Assembly: GCF_000972845.2 (NCBI RefSeq)
Contig: NC_040032.1
Span: 19,524,636-19,588,635, forward strand
Origin: Larimichthys crocea
Lineage: Eukaryota; Chordata; Actinopteri; Sciaenidae
Reading direction: 5' to 3'
Length of the DNA stretch: 64,000 bases
In this document: positions 49,337 to 63,224 of the stretch, piece after piece
Position numbering within the stretch: position 1 is the first letter of the stretch
Layout of the letters: the number at the start of each line of letters is the position of its first letter
Made by a program: the position numbers and the translations under genes
The notes under the pieces: generated by a model
Databases searched by the model: none
The model's input: the letters and a program-made list of their open reading frames with translations, nothing else
What the model was told of the DNA's origin: nothing

Positions 49337-52300
49337 ATGGAAATAATATCAAAATGTCTTGTTCCAATTCAGTGTAATTTACCATTGAATTTCATCACTC
49401 TGTGGTACGTTTCAGGGACTGCCTTCTTTGCGGGGTGCTCATTTGAAGGAAGGAGAAGGCTCTACAGAGGATTAGGACTGTCATTGGGAGATCCAGCCCC
49501 TAAGGGGTGACCTTTCAGGATACTGAAGTGCCCTCAATTTTGCCCAAAATAATGTCATATTTCTTGGTTTAAAAAATAAAAACCTTTAGTAGCCTAAAGG
49601 ACTTCCTTTTTTAACCACCTCCTCAAGATCCCAAACAAAAATTCCTCAAAAATAAATGTATTTTCCAAAGCTATTTACTAGTACATTGTACTACATTGTT
49701 ACTTTGAAGAGAACAGACTCTGAATTGGGAAACAGCATTATCTCCCTTTTAAAATGTATATATTGGTTTAAGGTCATAAATTACTTGGGCACTCACCTAC
49801 CTTATATCTTGTTTTATTCATAAAATGTGAGACACTATCCTTGTTTATATTACTTAACATATATATCATATTCTGTGCTTTCGGTGTACATTTTGCTGAT
49901 TTATCTCTTTTAAAATAGACTTTGATTGGATATCAACGTTCTTAGTGGACCACTATTTTCACGGATGGAATAGTCTGCCTAAAATGTGTCTCTGATCTTC
50001 TTTTATTTATCCTGTATTTTTGCCTTTGGTGGGATTTAATCAATAGTCTTCTTCTGGAGTGCCCATGTGTGGATGTAACAGATCCAAGCCTATTTATGTT
50101 TACTAAGATCAGTATTGACTCTGGCCATGGGGTGGCTTTCATTCTCTTCTTCCTATCTCACACACTGTTTCTCAAATTTACTCCTCCTTCCACAAATTTG
50201 TCTGTTACAGCTCACAGCTCATGTAGTTTATTTCAGTGTCTCTGAAGTTATTTTTCCTTCGTTAAGATTGACCCAACTTTAAGGTACAGCCAGAGTCACA
50301 GAATCACTAATTATCTGAACAAGGTTTTGGCTGGTGAAAATGAATGATACTTATGCCACACATGTTAGCAAAAGGGACCAGTGGCTGAAGGTACGGTAAA
50401 TCATGCCTTATATCTTCAAGAGATTAACCTAAATCTGTCACTGGAGAATTGGGGACCAAAGAGTGGGCATGTGCAACAAACCAATGAGTTCTTGTTTCAA
50501 ACTCATTGGGTAGCCATGGTTACTTGATGAGCTGCAAATTTTCAAGCTTATGTCTTTCTGCCCCCCTAGTGGCCCAAAATCATTAGATGCAGCTTTGAAT
50601 AATTTTGCTCTCTCAAATCCAAATCAGTGAGTTGTTTCCATCGCTCTCATGTTTATTTGAATTTGGAATCAATCTTTAATAGCTACCTAGGGCACCACAG
50701 CCACCAAAGTGCTGCTAAACAATTGAACTGCAAATTACAGAGGAAAAATAAAAACATAAAGAGGGATAAACACACATTATCCAAGGTTTGGTGTTAATTA
50801 ACAGTGCATAGTTTAATAAAAAATGGTATAAAGTATTACCTGTTACCTGTAGCTCAAATGTCTTTAGGTTTGTTGTGTATGTGTATTTTTACTTCACTAT
50901 GCCACATTTTAATTAAACTCATATTATCCTACACCAACAATTTACAGTTTTTACAAAGGTGGTGGAGAATGTTGCATGACCAAATAATGCACAGTGGTGT
51001 ATGGGCTAGGACACAAGGGGGTATTATGGGGCTGCAGGGTGGTAGGGGTATTTGAAATTCTACTTACAGCCCCAGAAATGCTAAGGCAGGCCCAGCAGTG
51101 ACCATATCTTCACCAGTGTTTAAATTAGAAAAAAAAAACCTTAAATCTATGGCATCATACCTGAGGGGTTGGGCTGCTCTTATCTGTCAGATACCTCTCT
51201 TTGTTTTTAAGTCTGATAAGACAGGTCTAGTGTTTTTCTTCCGGCTGCTTCAAAATACATGTATATTGAAGCAGCTCCCAAGTCTCATACCTCCACATAG
51301 TCTCTATCAATTCAGGTATTACTGAGGTCACTATGAGTATCTTCTTGCACTAGGAGGTCAAAGAGGACAACTGAAATTGAAACTTAAGCTTCACTTGGAC
51401 CGTATAACAGAAATTAATTGTGTCTTGGCTGAGCAAGTGTTGAACTCCCAGTGGACCCTGGCTCTAAGACACAGAGAGCAAACTTAATTGTCATTTTACA
51501 CTAACCTCTTTCACCTTTATTAGACCAACCAATTTAACTTGAAAGATACGCTTTCTTCACAGCAATTGGTCTAATCAAACTACACTCTTATACCTGTCAA
51601 GCTACCTGATGTCCAGGACTGATCAATGTACTTTCATGCTTTAATGAATGCCTCCTGTAAGCAAATCATTAAGTTCATTCACCAAGTGGATTCAGTTTAA
51701 GATAAATGTCACATTACACACAGAACTCATTATTTCTAAGTTTGTTGGAAACATAACCACATTTGGCTCCCAGAAGACGGGCTTTTGCAACTGTCACTCC
51801 CACTCATTTTTTAAATGTGCATGCGCATTTCTTATTCTCATTTCTTTGCTATGGGTTCTTCAGTTGTGGTTTATTTCACAACTAATGTGTTTGACATAGT
51901 TCAAAGAAACTCAGGTGTGTTTGGTTTGGTTCGTTAAGGGTAATGTGAAACCTGTTGATCTCAACTCTGGTCGTTCCCAGACTAATGGGAACAACAATTT
52001 TTGGAATCTGTTCAGTAGTGAACAAGAGTAAGAACCTTTTTGTCAGAGACAGTTGGTTATATTGCTCTGTTCAAAGCCACCAGACAATCTGAACAAACAT
52101 GTCAAAACACTAAAGTCAAATAATGTTTTTGTAATGAGTGAATGTCACAAGAAATCATCCCAGAATTTTAAGGCCATTTTCTTTAGTCTGGAGCAGCTAA
52201 AGTGAACTATAGTTGTGAGATCAGTCCAAAAGAAAAAGATATCCTTGTGTCATAAAAATGCATTCATATCATGGCATATACAGGCATATACCATCATGGA

Positions 52301-55099
52301 TTTGTTGAATTTTGTAGTCTGACAAGCACACTGTCCTATCATTATCATAATTAGTTGCCATTTTCAAAAAATCATGATTAAATCTATTCTTTCTGAGAAC
52401 TGCCACTTAAGACTGAAGCCTTACCCAGCCACTTTACTCAATTGTCAAATGGGTCATCTGACACACTTTTCTACTGCCACCATTAAAACAAAAGTTATTT
52501 CCCTCGTGTCTCGTCTCAAGCACACCACATGGCCATCATGGCTGAGCTAGATTACAGGTTTCAGGAAAAAATGTCTGTACATCGCGTTTCTTCCATCTAA
52601 CTGTCTCTGTTGCTGGCACATTTTGGCTTGTGCGACAGGATGTTGTTACTGCATTTCAAGGACAGTGCTGCATCAGGAGACATCTGTGGTAAAGGAGAGA
52701 AAGTAAAATCGCTGGCAGGGAGCTCTCCAACGGAGAAGCAATAGATGTTGCAACTCTTGCAAATAAGCCCCTTCAGTCTGGGAGAATTGAAGATGGAGCC
52801 ATTGTTGATATCTTTTACTTTTTACATTTTCTCAAACTGTTGACACAGGTTGGTGGAAAACATATGGGGGTAATGGAGAGAACAAGAGAGAGAACAAGAC
52901 AGAGCACATGTCTTCAGGGTAGCTGGTTATTATACTGTCATTCTTCATGGCCCTGGTCAATAAGTCAGATGGTCAGTCAAACATAAAGCCTATCCTCACC
53001 TCATTTTCTTCAAGTATCTGCTAATAATTTTGATAGGTTGGGAAGAAAAGTTTTGAAGGAAAAATGTCACATTTTGTGTATAGCCTATAAACACTAAAAT
53101 GACCTATTTATACATTTTCTGCATGTCTGGCATGGAGGGGGCCACAGTTGCATTTCACTGTGCAATCTCTCTGAACGAAATAACAGAGGAATAGGCTCAC
53201 AGGACAGGTCTTCCAACAATGGCCAATAATATGGCACATTATAAATGTTCCATTTTTCCCTAAACTTTTGTCCTCTGAACTATTTATGACTTTTATTCAG
53301 TGTTGAACATTCAAATATAGCTTTTATTCTGTAGTTTTAGCTACAGTCATTTAATGCCACACCATGGCGTTTCCTCTGTAATTAGGTTTTTTAAAGTGGG
53401 CAAGTGTTAAGTATCAGCATAATGTACACAAAGACAACTATCAGCTCTTGATTAATAAAAATGCAAAACATCCAAAAGAACAAATTGAGTGACTCCTCGT
53501 CTCTGCTGAAATCTCAACCGCATTATTTGTGCGTGGCGGTGATTTCAAACTGTTGCTGCTTTGATGTGTCTGCAAACATAAGGCCTCCCAAACGGCTTTC
53601 ACTGCCATTTCATGCTTTGCCAGTTGAATGGGAGTGATTGGTACAATGTGTTTGCACACCAAACTGGCTGCATTGTCCAAAGCTGCCAAACAAATTGAAC
53701 TGGGGATGTAGCAAATGTATCCATCAGAGCAGCTCTCTATTTTAGCCTCAAGCCATGGCTGATTGATAGCTTTGATAGCTGCAGAAGCGGGATTGTGTTT
53801 TTTATGTGTGAGTACACACCTTTTTTTTTTTTTTCTTAGCAAGAGATGGGTGGGCGATGGACATTGAAACAGATAAAAATAGTGGGTGAAAATGTGAAAT
53901 GACAATTGTAATGCCTGCTTCTTATCTCCACACAGGGAGGCAAGGAAACAGATGTGACAGGTGTCAGATTGAGACCTAGAGGAAGCCATTGAAATGGCAG
54001 CCAAATTGGAGGTGGTCTGTGTGTTTCACCTTGGGGATGATTCAACCCAGGGAAGGCTATCATGTGATCAGCTTGCAAGGGTAGAGCGGGTCAGAAAATG
54101 AAAGACTGTCAAGCACAAACCACTAAAGCTTACATTGTCTTGGTTCCTAGGAGCTTTGTGACATTAAACAAACCCACATTATTCAGGTGTATTGTACTCA
54201 AAAGGCAACAGTGCTTGTTTGTTATAGTTTTTCTATAAAAAAATAAACTCTACCTTTTACAGTGACTAACAAGATTATTTGTTCAGAGGCTCTATCATAA
54301 AATATGGCTAAACGATTTTGAACTTGTTGGCTGGTAGTATGAGCACTGGCACTACAAGTTGGACAGCAATCAATCAGAGATATTGATTTTGGAGAGTTTC
54401 CCGCTGTCACGTTGGATTAAAATGGATTAGTCACACTGTGCATCTGAACACTGTAGTTAGTCAGTCAACTGGTTCAGTATGATGAATTTAAAACAGGGTT
54501 TAATAAACATTTTGTGCCTACAACATCAGTGTACTGAAATTGCTTTGATGTTTTAATCTGGCTTCGCATTTCTGATTTAGTGCTCATGATGCTGTGTGAC
54601 ATGCATGATAATATAATTAATCAATCACAGATAATTTACCAAACATGTCAGTTTTTGCTCTCCCGGTTGGTCTGAATGAAGGAAGTTGTCATTTTGTTCT
54701 CTTCACGCTACATAACGAAGTGATTAATATTGGTTGACACACTATAGACTCTAAATACATTATGTTTATATCGATATACATATATACATCCAATTTTGTC
54801 TTTCTGAATGCCTCAGTGAGATCAGTGGGTCCACATCACCCTGAAGCATACTGTCAATTCACATTTGCACCTTCTCTGAGTGTGCCCTCAGTGATGAGGT
54901 TGTTGATGTTGGTGCACCATCATATTTTGGTCAGTCTATTGAGTTGTCTGCCTTTCTGACATCGTGTGATTTCAAGTATGACAGATGAGAAAGCTATGAA
55001 CCTTCAGGACACTCCCAAGGCAAAATTCTCTGGACTTATTTGGCTTTACTTGTGACTGCAGCAAACACATGAGAAAGGGCCTCCTTCCCTCTGCTGTAT
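49337..55099. other. Long non-coding stretch; longest open frame of the window at 53441-54004 (minus)
   Basis: The 187-codon minus-strand frame at 53441-54004 has no recognisable domain, signal peptide or clear membrane segment; it includes a run of lysines from a poly-T tract (53820-53834). The DNA at 53480-53780 is complex and may be conserved as DNA rather than protein. About 50480-50600 ends in ctagtggcccaaaatcatta and gcagcttt, reminiscent of a fish repeat end, unproven. The rest is unremarkable. Confidence 0.35.
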
Positions 55100-55247
55100 G
55101 TTTGCGTTTGTTGGAGTATATATAGAAGAATAGAATATATATATTATATATATATATATTATATATATATTAATATATATATATATCTATATATATATAT
55201 ATATATATTATAATATATATATATTAAGACTCCCAACAAACGCAAAC
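55100..55247. repeat. Palindromic AT-rich repeat
   Basis: Unique arms gtttgcgtttgttggagt (55100-55117) and its inverted complement with one extra base (55229-55247) enclose about 110 bp of almost pure AT/TA dinucleotides. The whole can fold into a cruciform with a stem of more than 60 bp. The right arm runs on into a (CA)n tract (55246-55260). The exact AT-run lengths may be assembly-dependent. Confidence 0.85.
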
Positions 55248-55259
55248 ACACACACACAC

Positions 55260-56158
55260 ACAGATGCTTTTCCCCAGAGGCCTACTGTCAAAAATACAGA
55301 TATTTTATAGCAGGATAAAAATGGACAGGAAAAAAGTTTTCATCTGCATAGAATAAACCAACACTGCATAGAAATGGGTATTTTTAAGCCAGGTGCATTT
55401 GTTATGATTGCATTATTTATGATAAAAAAAATTAATGAGTGACACCTTGCTAACAGCCAAACATCAAGCAAACAAGGTATAGCAAACAGCTAATATGACT
55501 TACTAGTCCAACAAGTTCAAGTCCAGCTTTGTGCCAGTCTCTTTTTTTCTTCTCAGCTTCTTTCGTCAGCATCCCCTTTGGTCTTTTTTGCCTCTGTCAT
55601 TTTGTCTATAGAGACTACTGACAGTCACATTGCGTGCTTGCCCAGTTCTGGTTCTGGCACAACACAGGCTATGCTCCCACATCAGCATTCCACCACTCCC
55701 CGGGCATGAAAACCTCCTCTTCCTGGTGGTCCAAAACGCCTGTGGTACAAACACTGACACCCCCCCTGTGCTCTACACTCACAATCCGGGCAGCTAATAA
55801 ACTGAGCTAACAGCAGCTATAGCAACAGTCTCTGGTGATAGTTCGCAGCAGTTTACTTTACTGTCCATCAAACTCTGGAAATCATTGAGAGTAGAGGTGG
55901 AGCAGCTAGAGGACATCAGAGAGAAGGCAAAAAACATTTTCTCCATAAAATATGAGCAGTTTTACCAAAATAAGTAAAGTGTTATGTACTTCTTGTGGAT
56001 GATCGTACCCAGAGTGCAAAGATCTGTAAGTCAAGAACGGGCATGCAGTGTGCAGAGTGGGAATAAAAAGGTACCGTTCACAAGTCAGTGTGGCATCAGA
56101 ATTATATAAAATGTGTAATTTAATGGTAGAAAAGTTACACAATGTTGCTTTAATGAAA
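55260..56158 (-). repeat. Dispersed repeat family C, copy 2 (longer)
   Basis: On the minus strand it starts at 56158 with cattaaagcaacattgtgta and runs to about 55260. Its second half parallels 26705-27090: a coding-like MTEAKKTKGDADER (about 55560-55610), then ggactagtaagt, the gcttgatgtttggctgttag segment and aaatacccatttct. The GTAAGT donor after the coding-like part is preserved. The first half (55830-56158) has no counterpart at 26705. No inverted terminal repeat was found. Class unknown; DNA transposon derivative suspected. Confidence 0.6.
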
Positions 56159-58420
56159 CGAATGGCACTTGAAAGAAAGAGTAAGTAGCAGTGTAGTATC
56201 ATCTGTTTGTTTTTTTGTTAGACTAAATTGCTTTCCAATAGCTGTCTTTTATATTTTTTTCAACCCTTTATAAGTAGTAAGTGGAACTAAAGGATATTTA
56301 AGTGCATTTAAAACATCAGCTGATGACTTCATGTAAAACCACTTACATTTTATCTGTACACTCAAAACAAATAAATTTAGAGACATCTCAAAATAATCTC
56401 GTTAGGACTGCTCTGAGGCTTTGTTCAGACTGCAGGCAAATCCGATTTGTTTCTCAAATCAGATCTTTAAGACAAACTGTCCACACTGTTATTTGCAAGT
56501 GATTAGATTGGAATTGGATCTGGATTCAACATCATCATTGAGTCTTTCATGGTTCAAGACTCAAAGGTCACTTTAAAATGAGTAGCCAGAGCATTTGGAC
56601 TGAGACACATCTGTGGAAATATGATTGGAATCGCTTGAATCCAATTTAGAAAAAACACATTTCATGTGTTCCTTTTTTTTTCTGTTTCAATCTAGATATG
56701 ACAAAAACAAATTTGGGCTGGCAGTCTAAACAGAGCCTAAAACTCACCCCTCACTCACAACGTCACCCATTCCATTATACTTTGCTAATTTGAACTGGCT
56801 AATTGTGTTGAAAGGTTTGCATTAAGGCTGACCTTTCCAGTGATAAATAGCTTGTCCCTGCATACCTATTTAATTACGTTAGCTGAGTAAGTGAGAAACC
56901 CAAATATATATATATTCATTGATATGAAAATTTGTCTTTTTGAGTTGTCGTGTGCAAAAGAAAAGAAGATAATGTGCCTAATTTTAGGATGTTTGTACTC
57001 TTAGGCTTCTGAGTGACTGAGTTCTTTCCTGTGTCTGTCAACTGCCCCCCTCCCATCCCCACCCACCTCTCCTCCTGTACCCCTTTATCACAGAGGACCA
57101 CAATGAAAATACGCCTTCAGTCATTGCTGTGCTTTTATTTTGGCTAATCTGTTTTAAACGGGTGCAAAGCCTGAGGCAGTCTTGTACATAATGTTTATTA
57201 GATACATGACAAATAAATCCACTCGCTCAATAAGGACAACTGGTAAAGTAAATGAGCAACTTTACTCAAATCAACTGGAAGCTAATTGTGGTGGCCTCAG
57301 AAATCCAGCAGAGGCCCTATCTAATTACAGAAGTCAACTCTTCTTTTTTTCTTCTTAAACAAAAGAAGCAGGAATCACATGGTTTTTATCACTTCCGGGA
57401 ATCTTAATGCCTTTGTAAGTAGGGATTTAAATCCAAAGCTGTTGGATATTGACTTTCGCCCCTAATCTATTCTCTAATGAAACCAAAGCGTGTTTCAATA
57501 GATTCACAAGGTTATGTTTTTTTGTTTTTTTTTTCATTTTCTTAATCCAAGCAACACTTGTGCACACACACATACACATACCCTACAGTATCTACCAACA
57601 CCCTTCAGGCTTTCTTGATGCAACTGCCTTTCAGCAGGGAAATGTTTGACAGGCTCTGAAATGGGTTTGAGTGGTAAATTGAATTAGAGTAGGATGCAGA
57701 ATATGCCAGAATGGCAGGTGTACAGCAGTCTCTGTGTGGACAGCCTCGATTGGCAGAATCTGTGACAGCCAGTGTTGCTCATTCTGGCTGCTGCTTCACA
57801 CTAAGTGCCTACAGTCAACAGCGCTCTGACTGGTGTATGAGATTGGCGTGACCAAAAAATAAATTACTGGACAGCCAGATGGACTGAGCCAGATACACAC
57901 TTACAATAATAATTGATTTTTCAAAAAAAGCTATACTAAATAATAGCCCAACATAAGCTACACAGCTTACTACTAGTAGAGTGTAAATCAAACAATGGAC
58001 TATTGACTACTTCCACTCAAAGCTTATCAGATCTTTGCAACATTCATTCAAAAGAGTGGTGATTGTAAGACACTTGTTTTTATCATTAGCCTCGTTACAA
58101 ATTCCTGAATGACTGCCCACATAACCAATGTTTCAAAGTGATTTAAATTAGCCTGGTGTTGTCCTCATTGGTTGGAAAAATAATTAACTGATCAAAAGCT
58201 TTGTCGGAAGGATTGAAAATATAAAATTAGCGGCAGAAAATTTGCAATGTCTAAAAGTGGCTACAAGTGTGGATGAGACTGGCACAGTAAGTTAACTTAC
58301 AAAACTAACAACTATCACTTGTAATTCTGCTATTAGAACTGGCCAGAACCCTGCTGCAAGATAGTGGCATCAGATTTAGCACAAGCTGAATGCAGTATCT
58401 CCTGCTAACATGGACCGGCC
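56159..58420. other. Non-coding stretch, no gene recognised
   Basis: Unique sequence with poly-T tracts near 56681 and 57519. 57690-57860 is complex and may be regulatory. No coding region is recognised. Confidence 0.35.
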
Positions 58421-58611
58421 ACATCATTAGGTCTACCTGGGCAATCTAATGTGATCCAAAACAACAGCTCTGCCATGAATTCTACTTTATGAAGGTTAGA
58501 ACTTTTTTTTAAACTTTTGGAAAGGTAATAGTACTATTTTATGTTCATTACTAAGGTTGTAGTGGGTGGTGAACGCATTATATTAAAAGGTGTTTCTAAA
58601 ATTATGGCCCT
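58421..58611 (+). repeat. Short inverted-ended dispersed repeat (MITE-like)
   Basis: The left end catcattaggtctacct resembles the reverse complement of the right end (aggtgtttctaaaattatgg). The interior (gcaatctaatg, acaacagctctgcc, ttctactttatgaagg, gtgggtggtgaacgcatt) matches a percomorph repeat I recognise. About 190 bp, non-coding. Confidence 0.55.
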
Positions 58612-61600
58612 ACTATTGTATTATGTATGTATTTAAATGATTGGCCAAGATACTAGAAATATATTACATCATATTAGATTTTACAAGTGTAGTTAATGAA
58701 GTGGCTAGTGAGTGTATATCTATGCTTTTACATGACATGATGTTAAAGTTAAAACTCTTAAACAGTACGATAAATGTTTTTTAATTGCTAACTTCTTATC
58801 TCGACCAAATAATATTTATTATTATATTTTGATCATAACCAAGCAGGAAGAATATATATATATTTCTATATGAGACCACTCAAATACAATAAAAGCTTTT
58901 GGCACAATCTACAGTACATTCGGAGTGGAGACCCTTCAACAAAGCTGATATTGGTGTGAACAGCTACAGCAATGTGTATCTGGGCTGACACCATTTGTGT
59001 TTGTGCATATTTCTATCTTGGATGACAAAGAAAAGTGAGAAACAGTGAAAAAAGACAGATGCCCGTCATAAAGGCTGAGCCAAATGTAAAAACCATCAAA
59101 GAAATTCATTTGTTTGGCTGTCTGCCCCAAATAAATCATTAGGCTGTTTTTTGTAACTTTTTAAATTTGAAGTTAGTGATCTCTGGTGGGAGATGCATTT
59201 TATCGAGTACAGCAGGTGTCTTGTATCTGTAGAACAGAATATGTACCTTGGGATCAAAAGGCCCAGGTTTAAGATATCAGATCAGGCGCCACAAGGAAGC
59301 CTATAGGCTTAGGATAATGGGGAGAATTTAAATGAATTCATATCCAAACAAATATATTTACTAGCAATTCATAAATGTAGATAAGGTTGTGAATAATTGG
59401 GTTTGGGGTGAGAGAGGGAAGTCCACAAGTTCAATTCTGAAAAGAAAAGTCAAGATACAAAAGATACACCTGGAGAGTTTGTTTTGTATCTGAGCAAGTT
59501 CCATTTGTCTTTATTGTGTTCTGTGCTTTCTTGAGAAATCCACTACATTGGACATTCAAGTTTTGTTAAAGTCCATGTCCAAGTAGGAATAAATATGTGC
59601 TATGAGTTTGTCAGACCAAAAAAGCAAGTGTTATTTACCACCCAGCCAAATTTGAATGATTAAAAATATTGAATTCATGAAATTAGGTGTCCAAATTGGG
59701 TAAAAATGAGCAGCATTCTCAGCTCCAAGACTGTCTGGCTGCAGCAATTTTAGGCAGCAATTTTGAAGCGACTGAAACATGCCAGATGAGTTCAGAAAAT
59801 TACATGACTAACTTTGAAACACTCGAGTGAGATTAATTAACCTCTATCTCTCTGCTAGGGGGGGAGGGGTATGTTTAGGGTGGCCTCAGTGTGTCATCAA
59901 GCCACCCTTTAGGACTGCCCAAAAAAGTTTGTTCACATGTCTTCAGCAACTATTTTCCATCATATTAAATGTATTCTGAAAGAAATCTCAGAATTGCCTT
60001 GGAGCTGAATTTTCGTACTGTTGCAGTCAGCAGTGCAGCATCTTCATGTTCGCTCTGAAAGCTACAGAAAAACTGCCAAACTGCCCACATTGATACCAAG
60101 TATTTAGACATCTCACATTATTGCCATTTCTAACAGTCCAAGACAAATCGGATCTTTGTCACATCATGGGAAGTACAGTTGAAAGATGAAGCATATCCTA
60201 TCAAGTCATACTCGCTGCATGCTTCCTTGATCTGCTACACTTTATTGCACCATAGATCCCCAGCTAATTTACCACAGACCACCATGTGACTATGTTGGCT
60301 CATCATTACAGTCCAAGCAAACCCTCACCATATTGTATGAAGTAGGCCGTACATGCTTGGGGAATTCTCTCAATCCGCTTACCACAAGGTCTGTATCAGT
60401 TAAGTTATCCTCAGTGTAGAGCATATTTTTTTCTTTTTTTCTGAGATACTGCAGTGTGAGAGCCACATCTGGCAGTGCAGTCATCTCAACAGTAATTTGC
60501 CTTGCAATATGGTGTTCAAGAAGGTTAGGAGCATGTCTTATTATTTTCTCTAACATTCTCGTTATCTGGCCTTATTTTCATTTGGTTGCCAGGAAAATGT
60601 TAGAATGTCCATCATGTTGCCATAATGAAATATTAAAATAATCATTTTTCTTCTGTTGCTACACTAATGGGCATTAGTTGAAACTGGTATTGGTAAGTAT
60701 TGGTTCAAATGGTTCAAAGCTTTATACTCAATGCCAGAAGGTGCCACAAGGAAAAGTGTTCAAATTGTTCAAAAATTAGCTTTACTGAAAGTAGGGGATA
60801 GGAGATATCCTCCCTCTTTAAACAGCCATCAAGTCAAGGTCAAAGACCCAACTATTGGTCAAGTTTGGAGAGATATCATTTTACAAATTTTGAACCAAGT
60901 GAAGGGAGAGTTTATGTGGGTGGTCAGCTGATTTATACTTTCGCCATGTGTGTTTTAATGATCAAGGTTTTTAATTAGCTCACTGAAATAATCTTCTACG
61001 CTGTCCCCATTATCACTGTTAGTTGTTCAGCTGCAGATGACTCACTGTGTCATTTTGAGGGACCAGCCGATGCAATATCTTCTAACCTTTTCTCCATAAT
61101 CACTGCTTTGTAGCTGAATGTCAGAAGCTTAATTTGAACATGGGGGAGGCCGCTTACAGCAAAAGCTGACAATTAAAGATTCTACTTTGGAGCAGCTCCA
61201 ACTCCCTTTTCTCAAGTTATAATGTCTCAGGTACAGTTTGAACAAGGGTTGGGACAGTGGATGAATAATTTATGGATCAATGGTCGACTGAATCTGTATA
61301 TAATAGAAGTGTCATGACTGACTTGAATTTAAGTCTAGTGAAATGTAATCAGAAGCTATAGATGGATGTAGTGAAACTTGAAGTGACAATTGCACTCATA
61401 GGACTTTATAAGCAGGTATCTAAACCTGGATTTGGTGTGCTTATTTACTGGACCAGAAAACCCAAATTTGGGTAAAGGCTTTAGGTGACTCCAGAGCTAA
61501 GAAACATGTCATGAAACATACAACCAAAGAATTCTTATCTTTATATTTGAGGCTTTATTATTGCATAGGTTTCAACATTGTGTGGTACTTCTTGTTGGAA

Positions 61601-61830
61601 TGTATTCCATTTCATATAGTGGAGAAGCAGATGCAGAAAAATATGTTCAGAATGCTTTATTATTTATTTACACTGTAAAAACAGCCCATGTTTCCCAGAG
61701 CGTTCCTAAATGTGTGCTGGTTTTGTCTCTTTTGAGTGCCTACCATTGCTGTTTTCTACTGGGAATACACCACAGACTCTTACTTATTCAGCATCTTTTA
61801 TCCAGATTGTGAGGACTTGTACCGTATTTT
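58612..61830. other. Non-coding stretch, no gene recognised
   Basis: Unique AT-rich DNA; a G-run is at 59859-59871. Frames up to 88 codons, none domain-like. Confidence 0.4.
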
Positions 61831-62040
61831 AAATATATATATATATATAAATAAAATGGCTCTTCTTCTCTCGACCTTTCTCTCTTTGTGGTTCTTGTCA
61901 TGCTATATCGGCTAACTTTCCAATAATAATAATAATAAATAAATAAATAAATAAAATATTAATAAAAAAACTTAAACATGCATCTTACCTATGAATAGAA
62001 AATGCATGTTTTGGTTTTTTTTTTTATATATATATATAAA
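61831..62040. repeat. Cluster of AT-rich simple repeats
   Basis: (TA)n at 61831-61852, (AAT)n then (AAAT)n at 61922-61955, and T-run plus (TA)n at 62014-62040. Confidence 0.9.
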
Positions 62041-63224
62041 TACATGAAAATGTAATTTTAAATATTGCAGTTGCAGATTTGGACTGAAACCTAGTTGGGA
62101 GTCAAAACTTTGCTTTGGCAAAAGGAGGAGGTCATGATATTGTCTTAACTGAACTTGTTAAAACAGTTGGCTGTTTTTGTCGGGGTGGCTTTGCAGTGCT
62201 CCCTCCCCCTGCAGTCTAGGGAATTGCTGCCACCTTCAAGTGTAGCAAATCCTCAGACGTAAGTGTGTTAAGCCCCGTGTGCTTTGCCGAGGGTGGAAAT
62301 GAAGACAGGCTACCCCTATGAAGAATGATGGCTCCTTCAAGAGGCAGCTGTCCTATTTTAAGCAGGCGACACTCACCACAATGTGCTGTCTGACTCTGTC
62401 TATCCCTCCCTCTGTTTTCTTTTGTTCTTCTTTCTCTTTCCCTCCATCTCTGGCATTGCAAGGAAGGACCTTTGAGATTGGGGTAAAAAAATGTCACAGG
62501 ATGTGAGCAGAGCCTCAAAGTCTGCGAGAAGATTATGTGTAGTCCCCCTCAAACATCTTCAAGGATGGAAATGTTATTGATGCATGTTAAGTCCTCTGGG
62601 GGTTTCACTCAAAGGACATTTGGGGCCTTTCATCCCTGACATGAAGGTGGAGGGAAACATTATTGAGGCTCTGCAACATGACAGAGGTTTCTCCTTTCAG
62701 TGGGAAGCTTGAAAGGGAAGCATCTTCTTTCTCCACCCTTTGAGAGGGGAGCCTCATAATTGGCTGAAATAGCTGCTCTTTTCTTCATGCCTACTTCTTG
62801 AGGTAATTGGTATTTATGAAGTATTTATGGTCCATCTTTGCTGGTGTCAGCACCACACGGTGCAGAATATATATTCTTTGGATAGGACTCCAACTTTTCT
62901 TTTCCTGGGAAGATTTTTTTGTTTTTGTTTTACCCATTACACATATTCATAAATTCAGCAGAGGCATTCGTTGTTGCACTTATGTAACAGCCTAAACAGG
63001 ACCAATGGGCTGTTATTTTTGTGTGGTATCAACCCAGGCTGTCATCCCATCTGTAATGGTGACTTCGATGTAGACACATGTAATCATGCAGTTAATCCAT
63101 ATAGACAATAAAAATGATTTGGCTTTTGTTTGTGGGTCAGACCAAAAAGTTCAGTCCTAAACATGGTTGCTACCCTTGTCTGTGTAGGGGCTTTTTTTAG
63201 CCATATTACTGCTGTGGCTGTAGG
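62041..63224. other. Non-coding stretch, no gene recognised
   Basis: 62140-62520 is GC-richer with C/T tracts (62397-62455) and complex sequence, perhaps regulatory. 62694-62700 gives a ctttcag acceptor lookalike. No exon is supported. Confidence 0.35.
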
